Below, piece by piece: positions 14,385-24,662 of a DNA stretch of 40,736 bases. A program made the translations under genes and the position numbers. The stretch is from Akkermansiaceae bacterium (GTDB lineage Bacteria > Verrucomicrobiota > Verrucomicrobiia > Verrucomicrobiales > Akkermansiaceae): the NCBI GenBank assembly GCA_015062045.1, contig SUVJ01000014.1, positions 1 to 40,736 on the forward strand. The letters are read 5' to 3'. The notes under the pieces were generated by a model that was given only the letters and a program-made list of their open reading frames with translations, was not told the DNA's origin and searched no databases. How positions within the stretch are numbered: position 1 is the first letter of the stretch; each line of letters begins with the position of its first letter.

Positions 14385-16433
14385 ATGGATGTGAAACGGG
14401 GTGTCATCCGCGAATCTGTGCGGCGTTGGGTGTTGGCCTCTCCTCTTTTTATACCGTTGGTGGCAGTATGCGGTGCTTTGTGGGGTGGTCAACTGTGGGG
14501 CTTGAGTTTTGTTGCCTGTTTGCTTGCAGTGGTGTGTAAACAATGGCGCGTTTGTATAGCCGCTGTTCTTTGTGCTGCGGTGGCTTGGTTGCATGTATTA
14601 CAAACGGATGCGGAGCAGGAGACTCTTCTGAATAAAATTCATTCCGTGGCAGCCCCGCGTGTATGCGGAACTGTGGAGCGCAGCCTGACAAACGGCTGCG
14701 TTGTGAGAGATGATGAAAGCGGGGCTCTTGTTTTGTTGCGGGGCCCGCAGGCTGCGTTTAAGGCGGGGGAGTATATTGCGGCTGATATAGAGCTGTTGCC
14801 GAGTTCTCCCGCGCCGATTCGCGGCATGTTTGATTCCGCCGCCCGGATGCGTAGCCAAGGCATAGCCGCAAGTGCCTATTGTATTAAGGCTGAATCCTTG
14901 GGTAAAACTTTTTCATTTGCGGCATTCCGAGGCTTGGCAGATGATTTGCGGACCTGTTTTGCCGCCTCTTTAATGCCGAAGGGGTATGAGGATGATGCCC
15001 GAGCACAAGTATTGTGCGCCTTGGTGTTGGGTGATAAAACGTACTCCGACCCTCAAACGGTGGATGTTTTTAAATATGGCGGTTGCTTGCATATATTTGC
15101 GGTGAGTGGGCTGCATGTTGGTATTATTGCGGGTATTGTCTATTTTGTGCTCAGCAGGTTTATGCTGCGCACCCGTTTGAGAACCATATTGTTGTTGGCT
15201 ATTACGGCACTGTACGTGTTCATGACCGGTTTGGCAGTACCTGCATTGCGTGCCTTTTTGATGCTGGCGCTCATTATGCTGGGGCGAGAGCTGAAACGCC
15301 CTGTCAGCATGGTGAATATATGGTCTGCCGCGGCTCTTCTTATATTATTAACAAGCCCATGGCAGATTTACAATGCCGGGTTTCTGCTGTCCTTTGTTGT
15401 TTATGCCGCCATAGGTATCGGGATTCGCTATGGTATGAAACCCGGGGCTTGGGTACACCCGGACCCTTTTGTGCCGCCCCGCATCTATAACAAGAGAGAA
15501 CGCCTTATTGTGCAGGCAGATTTATGGTTGCGTGGCGTTGTTATAATGTCCATGAGCGCGTGGTTGGTCTCCTTGCCCATTACCATGGGGCTTTTTCACT
15601 CTTTTAACCTGTACGGCGTTTTTGTCAATATCATTATAACACCTTTGTTGTTGCCCACCATGTTAGGTGGTTTACTGTGCCTGATACCGTGGGTGGGGTG
15701 TTGGTTTCATTCCTTTGCATTATCCTGCGCGGGGGTGCTTTTGAGCATTGTCGGCTTTGTGGCAGATTTACCGAATGCGTATTTGCCGTATCAAGCCGCG
15801 CAAGATGCCGATGCGCTCATGGTGTACCATACCGGGTATCATGATGCATTCTGCGTATTGGGGAATCCCGGGGTGTTGATTAACTGTGGTAATGAGCAAA
15901 CAGCGCGCTTTTGTACGCAACCTGCATTGTTTCATGCCGGTTTTCAGCCGTCTTTGCTGGTAACTACTCAAAAGCGAGCCTCCTGCAGTGGTGGACAGGG
16001 CGTATTGCAGGCGCATTACCCCCATTTACAAGTGTTGCCCGCTTGGCAGTTGAAGGATGAGGTGCGCGTGTTCTCTACGTCGGCGGGCACGGTGTCGGTT
16101 GTATCTGCCCCGTCAGAGCTTAAAGATTCGCCCGTACAAAATGCGTCTCCCATTGTGTTGTGGGAGGGTGAGACCCGAAGCGTGCTCTACGTGGGTGATG
16201 CCTCCCTGCTTACTTTTGAGCGTATTCCCGAGCACATGCTTAAGGCAGACTTTGTTATTTGTGGCTACAACCCGGCATTGCCTGTTACACCGTTGCATGT
16301 ATCGGGGGTTATGCCGGGGGCTCAATTGATACTGCTGCCAAGTGCCGCGGCCTTTACAGAGCATGAGCTGCCGCCGGATGATAAGGTAAAGATGTGGCGG
16401 GTAAACACAGACTCCCCGTGCCTGATACGCTGA
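14385..16433 (+). CDS. comEC: ComEC/Rec2-type DNA uptake channel, degenerate C-terminal domain
   Basis: A 682-residue inner-membrane protein of the ComEC family, the channel for single-stranded DNA in natural transformation. It has N-terminal helices, an OB-like DUF4131 region (about 70-170), and the competence domain with FKYGGCLHIFAVSGLHVGI (~225) and many helices. The C-terminal ~200 residues align with the usual metallo-beta-lactamase-like nuclease domain. However, the HxHxDH metal motif is replaced by VTTQKRASCSGG (~525), and only LYVGDAS remains. Type IV pilus ATPase genes lie 2-5 kb upstream, consistent with a competence role. It starts 8 bp after the desulfurase. Confidence 0.9.
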   Translation: MDVKRGVIRESVRRWVLASPLFIPLVAVCGALWGGQLWGLSFVACLLAVVCKQWRVCIAAVLCAAVAWLHVLQTDAEQETLLNKIHSVAAPRVCGTVERSLTNGCVVRDDESGALVLLRGPQAAFKAGEYIAADIELLPSSPAPIRGMFDSAARMRSQGIAASAYCIKAESLGKTFSFAAFRGLADDLRTCFAASLMPKGYEDDARAQVLCALVLGDKTYSDPQTVDVFKYGGCLHIFAVSGLHVGIIAGIVYFVLSRFMLRTRLRTILLLAITALYVFMTGLAVPALRAFLMLALIMLGRELKRPVSMVNIWSAAALLILLTSPWQIYNAGFLLSFVVYAAIGIGIRYGMKPGAWVHPDPFVPPRIYNKRERLIVQADLWLRGVVIMSMSAWLVSLPITMGLFHSFNLYGVFVNIIITPLLLPTMLGGLLCLIPWVGCWFHSFALSCAGVLLSIVGFVADLPNAYLPYQAAQDADALMVYHTGYHDAFCVLGNPGVLINCGNEQTARFCTQPALFHAGFQPSLLVTTQKRASCSGGQGVLQAHYPHLQVLPAWQLKDEVRVFSTSAGTVSVVSAPSELKDSPVQNASPIVLWEGETRSVLYVGDASLLTFERIPEHMLKADFVICGYNPALPVTPLHVSGVMPGAQLILLPSAAAFTEHELPPDDKVKMWRVNTDSPCLIR

Positions 16434-16442
16434 GGTGCCGTT

Positions 16443-17639
16443 TTACAGCGCATCGCTCCACTGGTGCGGGGGCTGGGGCTCGCCCAGGGCACAAATGCGG
16501 TCTATCATGCGGTCCCAATACTCCTGCCCCTGTTCAATGTCAATTTGAATGCGCAGGAAGTAGATGGGCACCTCCATTTCTCCGGGTTTGAGGAATCGCA
16601 CGGCGTCTTTCTCCGTGGTGACAATCAAATCCATAGCGCGGTCGGCGCAACGCTCTACAAAGGTTTCCAGGTCTTTTTGGTCAAACCAATAGTGGTCGGG
16701 GTAGCGGCGGCGTATCTCCACATGGGCCCCCAAGCCTTCTACCAAGCCTTCAAAACTTTCGGGGCGGGCAATGCCACTCATACAGGCCACGTATTTATCC
16801 TTGAGGAAACTCAGGGGCTTGCGTTCTCCCGTAAAGATGTTTTCCAAATGGGCAGGGGCGTGATTGGTTACAATGATATCTGCCACTTTGTTGTATTTAC
16901 GAATCGTGGCAATGAGCTCATCCTGCGGTTTACCACCGCTCTTGGTCAGGATGATGTAGCCGGCGCGTGCAAGGCTGGTGCGGGGCTCTCGCATGGTGCC
17001 GCGCGGCAACAGAGACCCCGTGCCGAAGGGGAATCCGCAGTCCACCAGCACAATATCAATCTCGTGCTTGAGTTTCAGATACTGCATACCGTCATCCAGT
17101 ATCAGGGTGTTGCAGCCCAGCTGCTCTATGGCAAATATGCCGGATTTAACGCGGTCTTTATCCACCAGTACAGACACACCATCCAAGTTGCGAGCCAACA
17201 TAAACGGCTCGTCACCCGCGTATAGGGGGCTCAGATAGCGGGTAACACCGTCGCTGGCTATTTTAGGCAAGTCTTTTACCGGCTTACCCTCGGCATCCAA
17301 CCACTCCTGCGGCTCATCAAGCGGCTCGCTCTTGTAACCGCGCGTTAAAATGGCGCATTTGCGGCCACGGGCAGACAACGCGCGTGAGAGGAACTCCACC
17401 ACGGGGGTTTTACCGGTGCCGCCTGCCGTGATGTTGCCCACGCTGATAACAAAAGTGCCTAAATAGCGTACGGTTTTGATGCGGCGAGAGAATAAAAACA
17501 AACGTGTTTTAACCAACAGGTAGAAAAAGAACGAGGCAAAGCGCAACACACAGCGCATCATCCACGCACGGAATCCATGGGCGCGCCCGAACACTACTTC
17601 GGTTCCCCATTCTGCAAACTCATCCATGCGTGATTTCAT
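16443..17639 (-). CDS. lpxK: tetraacyldisaccharide 4'-kinase
   Basis: A 398-residue membrane-associated enzyme that phosphorylates the 4' position of the lipid A disaccharide precursor, so the host makes lipopolysaccharide. A hydrophobic segment (~30-50) is followed by the Walker A-like [14 protein letters not shown], then the ILTRGYKS and ILDDGMQ motifs (the latter usual LDDGFQ). Length is slightly above the usual 330-360. The start is firm: TAGAAT ends 7 nt upstream. It converges on comEC with only 9 bp between stops. Confidence 0.93.
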   Translation of the reverse strand: MKSRMDEFAEWGTEVVFGRAHGFRAWMMRCVLRFASFFFYLLVKTRLFLFSRRIKTVRYLGTFVISVGNITAGGTGKTPVVEFLSRALSARGRKCAILTRGYKSEPLDEPQEWLDAEGKPVKDLPKIASDGVTRYLSPLYAGDEPFMLARNLDGVSVLVDKDRVKSGIFAIEQLGCNTLILDDGMQYLKLKHEIDIVLVDCGFPFGTGSLLPRGTMREPRTSLARAGYIILTKSGGKPQDELIATIRKYNKVADIIVTNHAPAHLENIFTGERKPLSFLKDKYVACMSGIARPESFEGLVEGLGAHVEIRRRYPDHYWFDQKDLETFVERCADRAMDLIVTTEKDAVRFLKPGEMEVPIYFLRIQIDIEQGQEYWDRMIDRICALGEPQPPHQWSDAL

Positions 17640-17646
17640 GCCGTAT

Positions 17647-17675
17647 ATTCTACCGTTGTGGGTGGTCTATGTCAA
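17647..17675 (-). promoter_or_regulatory. lpxK promoter overlapping the MFS stop codon
   Basis: Minus strand TTGACA (17670-17675), 17-bp spacer, TAGAAT (17647-17652), 7 nt to the lpxK ATG. The TGA inside TTGACA is the stop codon of the upstream MFS gene. Confidence 0.8.
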
Positions 17676-18868
17676 GCATTCTTCTCGTTTATCGTTTGTT
17701 TTCTCAAGGCTTGAAGCCCACATACCAACCCTGATAGAGCCAGCAGGGTGTAGATGCTGCCCATCCACAAGTCTCGGTGTTGCCATTGCATGCACATGCC
17801 CGCCACCCAAGCCAGCAGACCGCCACAGGTGAACCCTATGCCTTGCGCCATGCCGGATAACGCAACAGTGCCGGCTTCATCCGGTTCGCTTTCCACTATC
17901 AGTGTCATGCCTATGGAAAAAATACAGCCTAAACCTGCACCCAGCATGATGGCGAACACAAGCCAAAAGTGCAGGGGTGCCTCTAATAGCCCCCAGCAGG
18001 CTGCTATAGAGGCTAGCACGGCAAAGATTATCAGTTTATCCATACCACCTGCCCACCGACTGAAGATGTCGGAGAGCAGGGCGGCCGGTATTTGAAATGC
18101 CGTGGCTACCGATAATACCAACCCGGCCTCCACCAACGGCATGCCGCGATCCCGCAGCAGGGTGGATAACCACACAATCAACAGCCACGCCCCGGCTACA
18201 CGGAATAAATAAAAGAGAGTAACCATGCGGGCTTTATGTTGCTTGAGCAGTGGCAGCATGGGTGTTTTGAGCGTGTGCTGTTGCATGGTGCTTGGGCGCA
18301 CACGGTATACCAACTCTGCCCAAAGCATGGTGGCTATCAGCAAGGGCAGCCCCCAAAAGAGCAGTCCCTTTTGCCAGCCCCCCAGCAGCAGGGCCATGGG
18401 GGCGGCTGCGCCTGCTCCCACTGCTGTGCCCAGGCTTACACAGGCGGTGTAGGCGCTCATCAGCTCCGGCAGGCGATCCGGCACTACTTGCTTGCCGATA
18501 CCCAGAATGACGGAGCCCGCAATGCCAAGCCCCAACCCTATCACGATGGTGCCGCCGAATAATCCCGTAATGCCGCCGTAGCTTCGCCATACTACGCCGG
18601 CTATGGCCCACACTAAAGCATAGATAATGAGTATGCGCGGGCGTATATGCCGTGTCAGGACGGCTCCGAGCGGGGCTGCTACCCCCAATGATATAATCGG
18701 CAAAAGCCCGAACATGCCACTGCTGCTCACACTCAGCCCCAAATCCCGCATCAGGAATACCAGCAACGGATCCGCCGCTGAAAAGCACATGCGCAGATTA
18801 AAGCTGACCAGCAAAAAGATGATAACAAAGTGAATACGGTAATGGGATGGGGAAAAGATGCTACTCAT
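17672..18868 (-). CDS. MFS transporter, CynX/NimT-like
   Basis: A 398-residue inner-membrane protein with about 12 helices. The N-terminal FNLRMCFSAADPLL, the LGIAGSVILGIGKQVVPDRLPELMSAYTACVSLG segment (helices 4-5) and overall spacing match the CynX/NimT branch of the major facilitator superfamily, which includes cyanate and nitroimidazole transporters. The substrate cannot be predicted. ATG 18868 (MSSIF) is preferred over 18877, since the -10 TATAAA ends only 5 nt before the latter. An AGGGGA sequence gives a rare Shine-Dalgarno-like site here. Confidence 0.88.
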   Translation of the reverse strand: MSSIFSPSHYRIHFVIIFLLVSFNLRMCFSAADPLLVFLMRDLGLSVSSSGMFGLLPIISLGVAAPLGAVLTRHIRPRILIIYALVWAIAGVVWRSYGGITGLFGGTIVIGLGLGIAGSVILGIGKQVVPDRLPELMSAYTACVSLGTAVGAGAAAPMALLLGGWQKGLLFWGLPLLIATMLWAELVYRVRPSTMQQHTLKTPMLPLLKQHKARMVTLFYLFRVAGAWLLIVWLSTLLRDRGMPLVEAGLVLSVATAFQIPAALLSDIFSRWAGGMDKLIIFAVLASIAACWGLLEAPLHFWLVFAIMLGAGLGCIFSIGMTLIVESEPDEAGTVALSGMAQGIGFTCGGLLAWVAGMCMQWQHRDLWMGSIYTLLALSGLVCGLQALRKQTINEKNA

Positions 18869-18882
18869 GGTTTGCATCCCCT

Positions 18883-18909
18883 TTTATACCTTACCGGCGT
18901 TCTTTGCAA
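18883..18909 (-). promoter_or_regulatory. candidate promoter of the MFS gene
   Basis: Minus strand TTGCAA (18904-18909), short 15-bp spacer, TATAAA (18883-18888). The spacing is suboptimal. Confidence 0.4.
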
Positions 18910-18934
18910 TCTATTTAATTAACAGTCAGGTGCG

Positions 18935-19612
18935 TTATCTGAGTTCAAGAAAGCGCCGCAAAGAATGGCTGCCGAAATCTGCGGCAAAATCATCTGCTGC
19001 ATTTGAGGGGGATATGATGAACCAAACCGGCCATACAATGGCATTAAATACGGTGGCCATGGCGGTACCCACGCAGCTCAACGGCACATCCACCACCACG
19101 GCTGTGGTATACCCCAAAGCATTATAAGTGGCGGCGTGGGGGGAGGTTACGGTTCTCGGGCTTATGTAACAATTGTTGTATGCCGTTTCACTCCGTATGG
19201 GGAGCTTTGTTGTACACTTGGCTTTAATTTCTTCGGCATTTTCTACAAAGGTGAGTTTACATTCTTTATCAGCATACTTACTTTTACCCACAAGGTAGAG
19301 CGCATACGGCTTGGGTACAGCGTATAAATCCTTAACGCCGCTGATTTCTTCATCTCGGAGACTGTAATAAGCCATACCTTGCAAGCACCCGTAATCTGAT
19401 GAATCAGGCCTGTTGTCCTTTCTTATACGTTGCAGCTCGATATAGTAATTTTTACCATCGGAGAGCAGATAAGAGCCTTTATCGGGGGCGATGAGCGAAG
19501 TGTCGGCAGATGCCTGATACTCCGCTTTGTTGAAAAAGGCATCTGACACATGCGTAATGCAGCTTGTCAATGCCAAACAGCATAAGCTCAAGGTGTAAAG
19601 TAGATGTTTCAT
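18935..19612 (-). CDS. hypothetical lipoprotein, paralogue B
   Basis: A 225-residue protein with a lipoprotein signal ending LALTSC (Cys18). It shares a common core with the next gene: LSDGKNYYIELQR, a YALYLVGKSK segment, KCTTKLPIRSE, and SPHAATYNALGYTTAVVVDVPLSCVGTAM. The C-terminal part contains a hydrophobic stretch (VFNAIVWPVWFII) that may contact or cross a membrane. No known domain is recognised. It starts 3 bp after its paralogue and follows the restriction-modification operon in the same direction. Confidence 0.75.
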   Translation of the reverse strand: MKHLLYTLSLCCLALTSCITHVSDAFFNKAEYQASADTSLIAPDKGSYLLSDGKNYYIELQRIRKDNRPDSSDYGCLQGMAYYSLRDEEISGVKDLYAVPKPYALYLVGKSKYADKECKLTFVENAEEIKAKCTTKLPIRSETAYNNCYISPRTVTSPHAATYNALGYTTAVVVDVPLSCVGTAMATVFNAIVWPVWFIISPSNAADDFAADFGSHSLRRFLELR

Positions 19613-19615
19613 CTG

Positions 19616-20224
19616 TTAAAAACAGGCAGCAATGGGGTAACAAATGATGGCAATGGTACCGCCGATGGCTATGCACCCTGCCATACAGGCATTCCCGGCT
19701 ATGGATAAAGGAATATCCACGGCATATAGCGGGTAGCCCAGTGCTTTGTAAAGCCCGGCATAGGGGGATGTATATGTAAACTGACCCGCTCTGCCACTAT
19801 CACATTCTCTTGTTACGGCAAGCTCCGTTTTGCAGCGAGAGCGTACGGCCTCTTGATCTGCCACGTATTCTAAAACAACCTCTTTAGGTTTAATTTTACT
19901 TTGACCTGTCAGATAACGCGCATAGTTGGCAGGTAACTTATATAAATCTTTTTCACCCGGCACGACAACAAGTCTTTCTCCTGTACGGAGCTTGCCCCCC
20001 ACACCTTCCATGAAATCTATGCTCCTTTGTTTCCAACGGTAACGCGGCAGCTCCATATAATAATTTTTACCGTCGCTGATAATGACTTGATTCGCATTGG
20101 GCTTAATATCAGCCGTGTCGCAATATGCCTCGTATTTTGCATTACTGATAACATTGTGCGCAAAATAACTGCGGCAGTTGCTCAGCAATAATGTGGCTGC
20201 TATGATGATAAATGGGTATTTCAT
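19616..20224 (-). CDS. hypothetical lipoprotein, paralogue A
   Basis: A 202-residue lipoprotein with signal ending LLLSNC (Cys17). It is homologous to the adjacent gene: ISDGKNYYMELPRYR, YARYLTGQSKIKPKE, RCKTELAVTRE and SPYAGLYKALGYPLYAVDIPLSIAGNACM. The C-terminus is hydrophobic with a small Gly/Ala/Ile-rich segment ending IAACF. It starts 17 bp after the end of hsdR, so it may be transcribed from the hsdM promoter. No function is known. Confidence 0.75.
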   Translation of the reverse strand: MKYPFIIIAATLLLSNCRSYFAHNVISNAKYEAYCDTADIKPNANQVIISDGKNYYMELPRYRWKQRSIDFMEGVGGKLRTGERLVVVPGEKDLYKLPANYARYLTGQSKIKPKEVVLEYVADQEAVRSRCKTELAVTRECDSGRAGQFTYTSPYAGLYKALGYPLYAVDIPLSIAGNACMAGCIAIGGTIAIICYPIAACF

Positions 20225-20241
20225 ATGTGTCTTGGGGTAAA

Positions 20242-21948
20242 TTATTGTTTCTCCTCGGGGTCTGCTATAGATAAAGTATGTTCCTCATCATCAGGGTATT
20301 CAAATGCAACCGGAACCTCTATGGCAGCATGAAGTTTGTGAATTATCTGAATGACAGCTTGATATCCGGAGCCGAAAAGGTCTATAATATCATAATTATT
20401 GAATGGTTCAGTATTCACCACATCACTTCTGTCCATATCGCCGTTTACACGCACATAGTTAATAATTGTGCGTATGTATTCCTGCTGCATGGCGTTGAAT
20501 GTGTTATCATTCAGATATTCACTAAACTTCTCATTGATGGCGTTCTGATTAAGTCCTACCAAGCTTCTCACAAAAGCCGCCAAATTTTTGAGGTCGCTGA
20601 TTTTAGCATAATCTTCTTTGCTGCCCAGTTCGTGCCACAGAATGCGCTCAAGTTCCAATAAGTCGTCCTCGTTAATGGGGTCGAGGTTATGAATCTTACT
20701 AATTACCCGGCTGTTGATATTTTCCATCAGGTAATCAATCACTTTTTCCCGATAGCTGCGGATATCGATAATAGTGTTCCCCGGCTCATACTCCCCGTCA
20801 GTAATTTCATCCTGAATATCAATATCGTACCGTGCACGCCCCTCACCCTGAAGGAACTGCATTAAATCTCGCAGACTTTGTCGCAAACGCTCCAGCTCCG
20901 GCACAGCGGGGGCTTGCCAGAAGTTGCTATCCACAATCAGTTTCAAGTCAGAGGCTTTTGCGCGCACTTGCGGAATGGATGCTTTTTCTGTAAGCAGGTA
21001 GTTCGCAACCTCACGTATTTTCTTCACATCCTTACCTGCATCTTTCACGTTACCCTTACATACAAGAGACAATGCCACATGCAACATACGACAATCAAAA
21101 GCAAGGGAAAGAGGATGCCCCTGAATACCGGAGTCCAATAATGGGACGATATGTTTTCTCAGCTCCTGCAATGCCACAGGGGTAAGAGCCGTCCAGTTCT
21201 CCCAATCGTAGAACTTATCTACATATTGCATTTTTGCACGTACCTGTATTCGATTGCTATGGGATTTGATGACTCCTATTTGACGATGCAGATTCTTCTT
21301 GAGTTCCTCGTAATATCCCTTAAACCATTCGTCTTCTTGATACTGTATATCTTGCAAACCATAAAGCATATCTGCTTGCATGGTGTAGAGTCGTTGCGTC
21401 AAACTCAGTTGATTACCTTGAGATGGCTTACCCTCAGGCAAATTCCCGAAATACTCAAAATTGGCACAATAATCAAAAATGCAGAAGCCACGCTTATGTC
21501 GACCCGGGCCATAGATGTTTTCACACAAGCGCGTACCGCGTCCAATCATCTGCACAAACTTTATCTTGGAACGCACCTTCTTGAAGAATACCAGATTCAG
21601 CACCGCCGGAATATCCACACCCGTATCCAGCATATCCACCGATACAGCAATGCGGAACTCCGGGTTCGTGTCAAATTGTTCTATCAGGCTATCGGCATTT
21701 TGCACATAATTATCAACCAATTGGCAGGTGTTGGCAGGATGATTCGGGTACAGCTCATGGAAACTCTCCACTATCATTTGAGCATGCTTGTGATTGTACG
21801 CAAAGATGATACTTTTACCAAGTGTTTCTCCATTGTTGACTTTCAACCCCTGCGTCATCAACTTTTCGATAACCTGACGGCAAGTGTTCTTATTGAACAG
21901 AAAGCGGAATAATTCGTTACCCGGTACATTAAGGTCCGGTGTGGGCAA
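20242..21948 (-). pseudogene. hsdR: HsdR C-terminal fragment (type I restriction subunit)
   Basis: The second half of the restriction subunit, in a different frame from the first half; the frame is open from about 21990. It carries the second helicase lobe, with FAYNHKHAQMIVE and helicase motif VI VQMIGRGTRLCENIYG, then a long EcoEI-type C-terminal region thought to contact the methylase. No start codon of its own is credible (TTG at 21948 lies within conserved sequence), so it is unlikely to be made separately. Adding one base near 21982-21989 would join it to the N-terminal fragment into a protein of about 1,064 residues. Confidence 0.85.
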
Positions 21949-23435
21949 ACGCCTCTCGGCAAAATAATCATCCAGCTGTTCCCGTTCAATTTACTCGGGT
22001 CTATGCCCTCGGAAATCAAAATAGAGGTTTGGTTAATGACTTTGTACCCCACCAGATAATGTTCATCTATGGCTTCTTCTAAGGAATAATCTGAATCAGG
22101 CGTGCCGGATTCACAGGCAAACAGACTGTAAGTATTTGCATCCACCTCATTCTTGGGGGTAGCCGTTAGCCCCACGAGCAAGCTATCGAAATATTTGAAA
22201 ATGGAACCATAGCGGTTGAAGATGCTGCGATGAGCCTCATCAATGATGATAAGGTCAAAACGCCCGGACTTGAACCGCTTATCCTCAGCATCAATGTAGT
22301 TAATCATTGTCTGGTAAGTGCTGAACATCAGGCGGGCATTGTAGTCCGGCTCCTCCCTGCCGGACAATTCGCAGATGCTCGTATTCGGCATGAGTTTGGC
22401 ATAATTCTGTTTGGCCTGATGCACCAAGCTGGTGCGGTCCGCTAAAAAAAGCACGTTCTTGACCCAGTTGTTGCGTGTCAAAATATCGACCAATGAAATG
22501 GAGACTCTCGTTTTACCCGTTCCTGTTGCCATCACCAGCAAGCCTCGCCGATGCTTTTTGTTAAGTTTCTCGCAAAGTCGAGTAATGGCTATTTTCTGGT
22601 AAGGACGATTCGTGATTTCATCGTTAATGGCAAAATCCGTTATATCGGCGCGTCCTCTTTTATGGAGCATCAGCTCCAGCTCTTCTTGCGTATGAAAGGC
22701 CAGCACTTGCCTGTCCGGGTACAGGCCATCCATTATTTTGGTGGTATAGCCGTTGGTGTAATAGAGCACCGGCTTGTAGCCATAGCGCTTTTTCATGCAT
22801 TCACCATACAAATCCACTTGGTGCCGCCCTTTCTCCGGGGATACGGCTGTCCTCTTGGCTTCCACTATAGCAAGTGGCTTCCCATCTCGCCCGTATAGTA
22901 CATAGTCACAATACCCCAAGCCTGTTGCATTGGGCATGCCCTCTACCGCAATTTCAATTCCTGCTTTGCTCGGCTGCGCAACATTTTCTGTTTCAAGCAC
23001 TTCCCATCCAGCCTCTCTCAGGTACAAATCAATGTACAATTTTCGGGTATTTGCCTCGCTCATGTAGGGCGGCTTTTTATAGGGGATATCAGGCGTACTC
23101 TCGCGATGTCTTATGAGTTCAGCTATAGCCGTAATATTCTCAACAGCAAGTTGAGCTTCTGCCTTGCGTATGCGTACTTCATGCTCTGCATTCATACCCA
23201 GAATGCGCACATAATGCATGGCTTGCATCACATCTGCATCGTTGACAAAGTCGACTACTGCCGAGTTGTCTATCAACTCCAGCAAGGTAGCTTTTTTAGG
23301 GAGCCTGATGTTGAGATACAGATAGATACCCTCCACGAGTTCTTTGAGCATTTCCCGGCTCAATTGTGCCTTGTCTCCGGCTTTTGCAGCAGAGCGTATT
23401 TGCGTGAGCTTGGTTTGTACCGCTTCCCGATTCAT
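21858..23435 (-). pseudogene. hsdR: HsdR N-terminal fragment (type I restriction subunit)
   Basis: This frame encodes the nuclease and first motor lobe of the DNA-cleaving subunit. Visible are an N-terminal helical DUF4145-like region (1-110), the PD-(D/E)xK nuclease Asp177/Glu192-x-Lys194 (CDYVLYGRDGKPLAIVEAK), Walker A ATGTGKT (303-309), DEAH (399-402) and GLTATP. Homologous sequence stops near residue 484 (DPSKLN). After that the frame runs into about 40 unrelated residues because one base is missing around 21982-21989. The product should be unable to translocate or cleave normally. It starts 17 bp after the DUF1016 gene, without a Shine-Dalgarno. Confidence 0.88.
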
Positions 23436-23452
23436 AGGTGTAGAGAAGTTTG

Positions 23453-24604
23453 TTACAAGAGTTTTCGCAAGTCTTCCATGCTGGGTAGTGCGCGGCGCAG
23501 CTTCTCCGGCATTTCATCCCGGGTCTTGTATACCGCCACCCCCATCGGTTTGGCATAGTCTCGCACCGCATATTCTACATAAGGCTTTTCTGCATCAGAG
23601 CACAGTATAATCCCTATGCTTGGGTTCTCCTGCGGCTTACGCACATAATCATCCAGCAATTGCAGGTACATATTCAACTGCCCCAGATACGCAGCCTTGA
23701 ATGGCCCGGTTTTCAGCTCAATAGCCACTAGCGCAGAAAGCTCACGGTTATAGAACAACAAATCTATAAAATGCTCCTTGCCACGCGCTTCGATGCGGTA
23801 TTGATTGCCCATGAAGGCGAAATCCCGGCCAAAGGTCATGATAAAATCTCGTATGTTGTGTACAATGGCATTCTCCAGCACCCGCTCGTCAATATCTTCT
23901 TTGTCTCTCGCGCCAAGTTCTTCCACATTGATGAAGTCCAGCAGATACTCATCGCGGAACATTTCTACGGCTTTCAATGCAGAGCGTGAATCACTGAGCG
24001 TCTGTACAAAATTATTCGGCATCTGCCCCCGGTGTCGGTACGTATCGCTTGCTATCGCTGACTTCAGTCGGGTTACGCTAAGTTGTTCCGTTGCGCTTAG
24101 CCGCACATAGTAAGCGCGCTCTGCAACGTCTTTGACTTCTCGCAATATTACGCTATGGTGCGTAAAAGATACCGCCTGAAACTCCTCAAGCGTCAGCCCT
24201 AATGTAACTGCAAAAATGTCACTTTTTTGTAGCCATTCTAATTCGCTAGTCGCGACTGGCGAATTAGTAAACGATTGAGCTCTCTTACTTTGCGCATTTT
24301 TACCATGAAAGAGTTGGGCCAACGTTTGGGGACTCCACTCTTCATAAAAAGTGCGCATTAATTTGATATTGGCAGAGGAAAAGCCCCTCAACCCGGGCAA
24401 CTGTTCCTGCAACCGTCGGCTAATGTAATCTATAGCGCCCTTACCCCATTGAGCGGTCCGGGAATGGGCGGATATATACTGACCTACACTATAATAAAGC
24501 GCAAGCTGTACCGCATTCACTTGCCGCGCAGCTTGTACCTGATGCTGCAAGATGACTCTCTTGATAACTTGCACCGCACTATCATAATTACTGAGCTCAT
24601 CCAT
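23453..24604 (-). CDS. DUF1016/YhcG family PD-(D/E)xK nuclease
   Basis: A 383-residue protein with an N-terminal DUF1016_N helical domain (about 10-165; YSVGQYISAHS, GFSSANIKLMRTFYEEW) and a C-terminal nuclease domain with Asp281 (FIDLLFYN), Glu296 and Lys298 (AIELKTG). Members often sit inside type I restriction-modification loci and are suspected to be accessory nucleases or regulators; their role is not settled. Here it lies between hsdS and hsdR in the same operon. It is preceded by AAGGAG at good spacing, one of the few true Shine-Dalgarno sites in the window. Confidence 0.88.
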   Translation of the reverse strand: MDELSNYDSAVQVIKRVILQHQVQAARQVNAVQLALYYSVGQYISAHSRTAQWGKGAIDYISRRLQEQLPGLRGFSSANIKLMRTFYEEWSPQTLAQLFHGKNAQSKRAQSFTNSPVATSELEWLQKSDIFAVTLGLTLEEFQAVSFTHHSVILREVKDVAERAYYVRLSATEQLSVTRLKSAIASDTYRHRGQMPNNFVQTLSDSRSALKAVEMFRDEYLLDFINVEELGARDKEDIDERVLENAIVHNIRDFIMTFGRDFAFMGNQYRIEARGKEHFIDLLFYNRELSALVAIELKTGPFKAAYLGQLNMYLQLLDDYVRKPQENPSIGIILCSDAEKPYVEYAVRDYAKPMGVAVYKTRDEMPEKLRRALPSMEDLRKLL

Positions 24605-24662
24605 GCCTCTTTCTCCTTGTAGTTTGTTCTCCCTTTTACTTTACTATGCTTCGGTACTCCGG

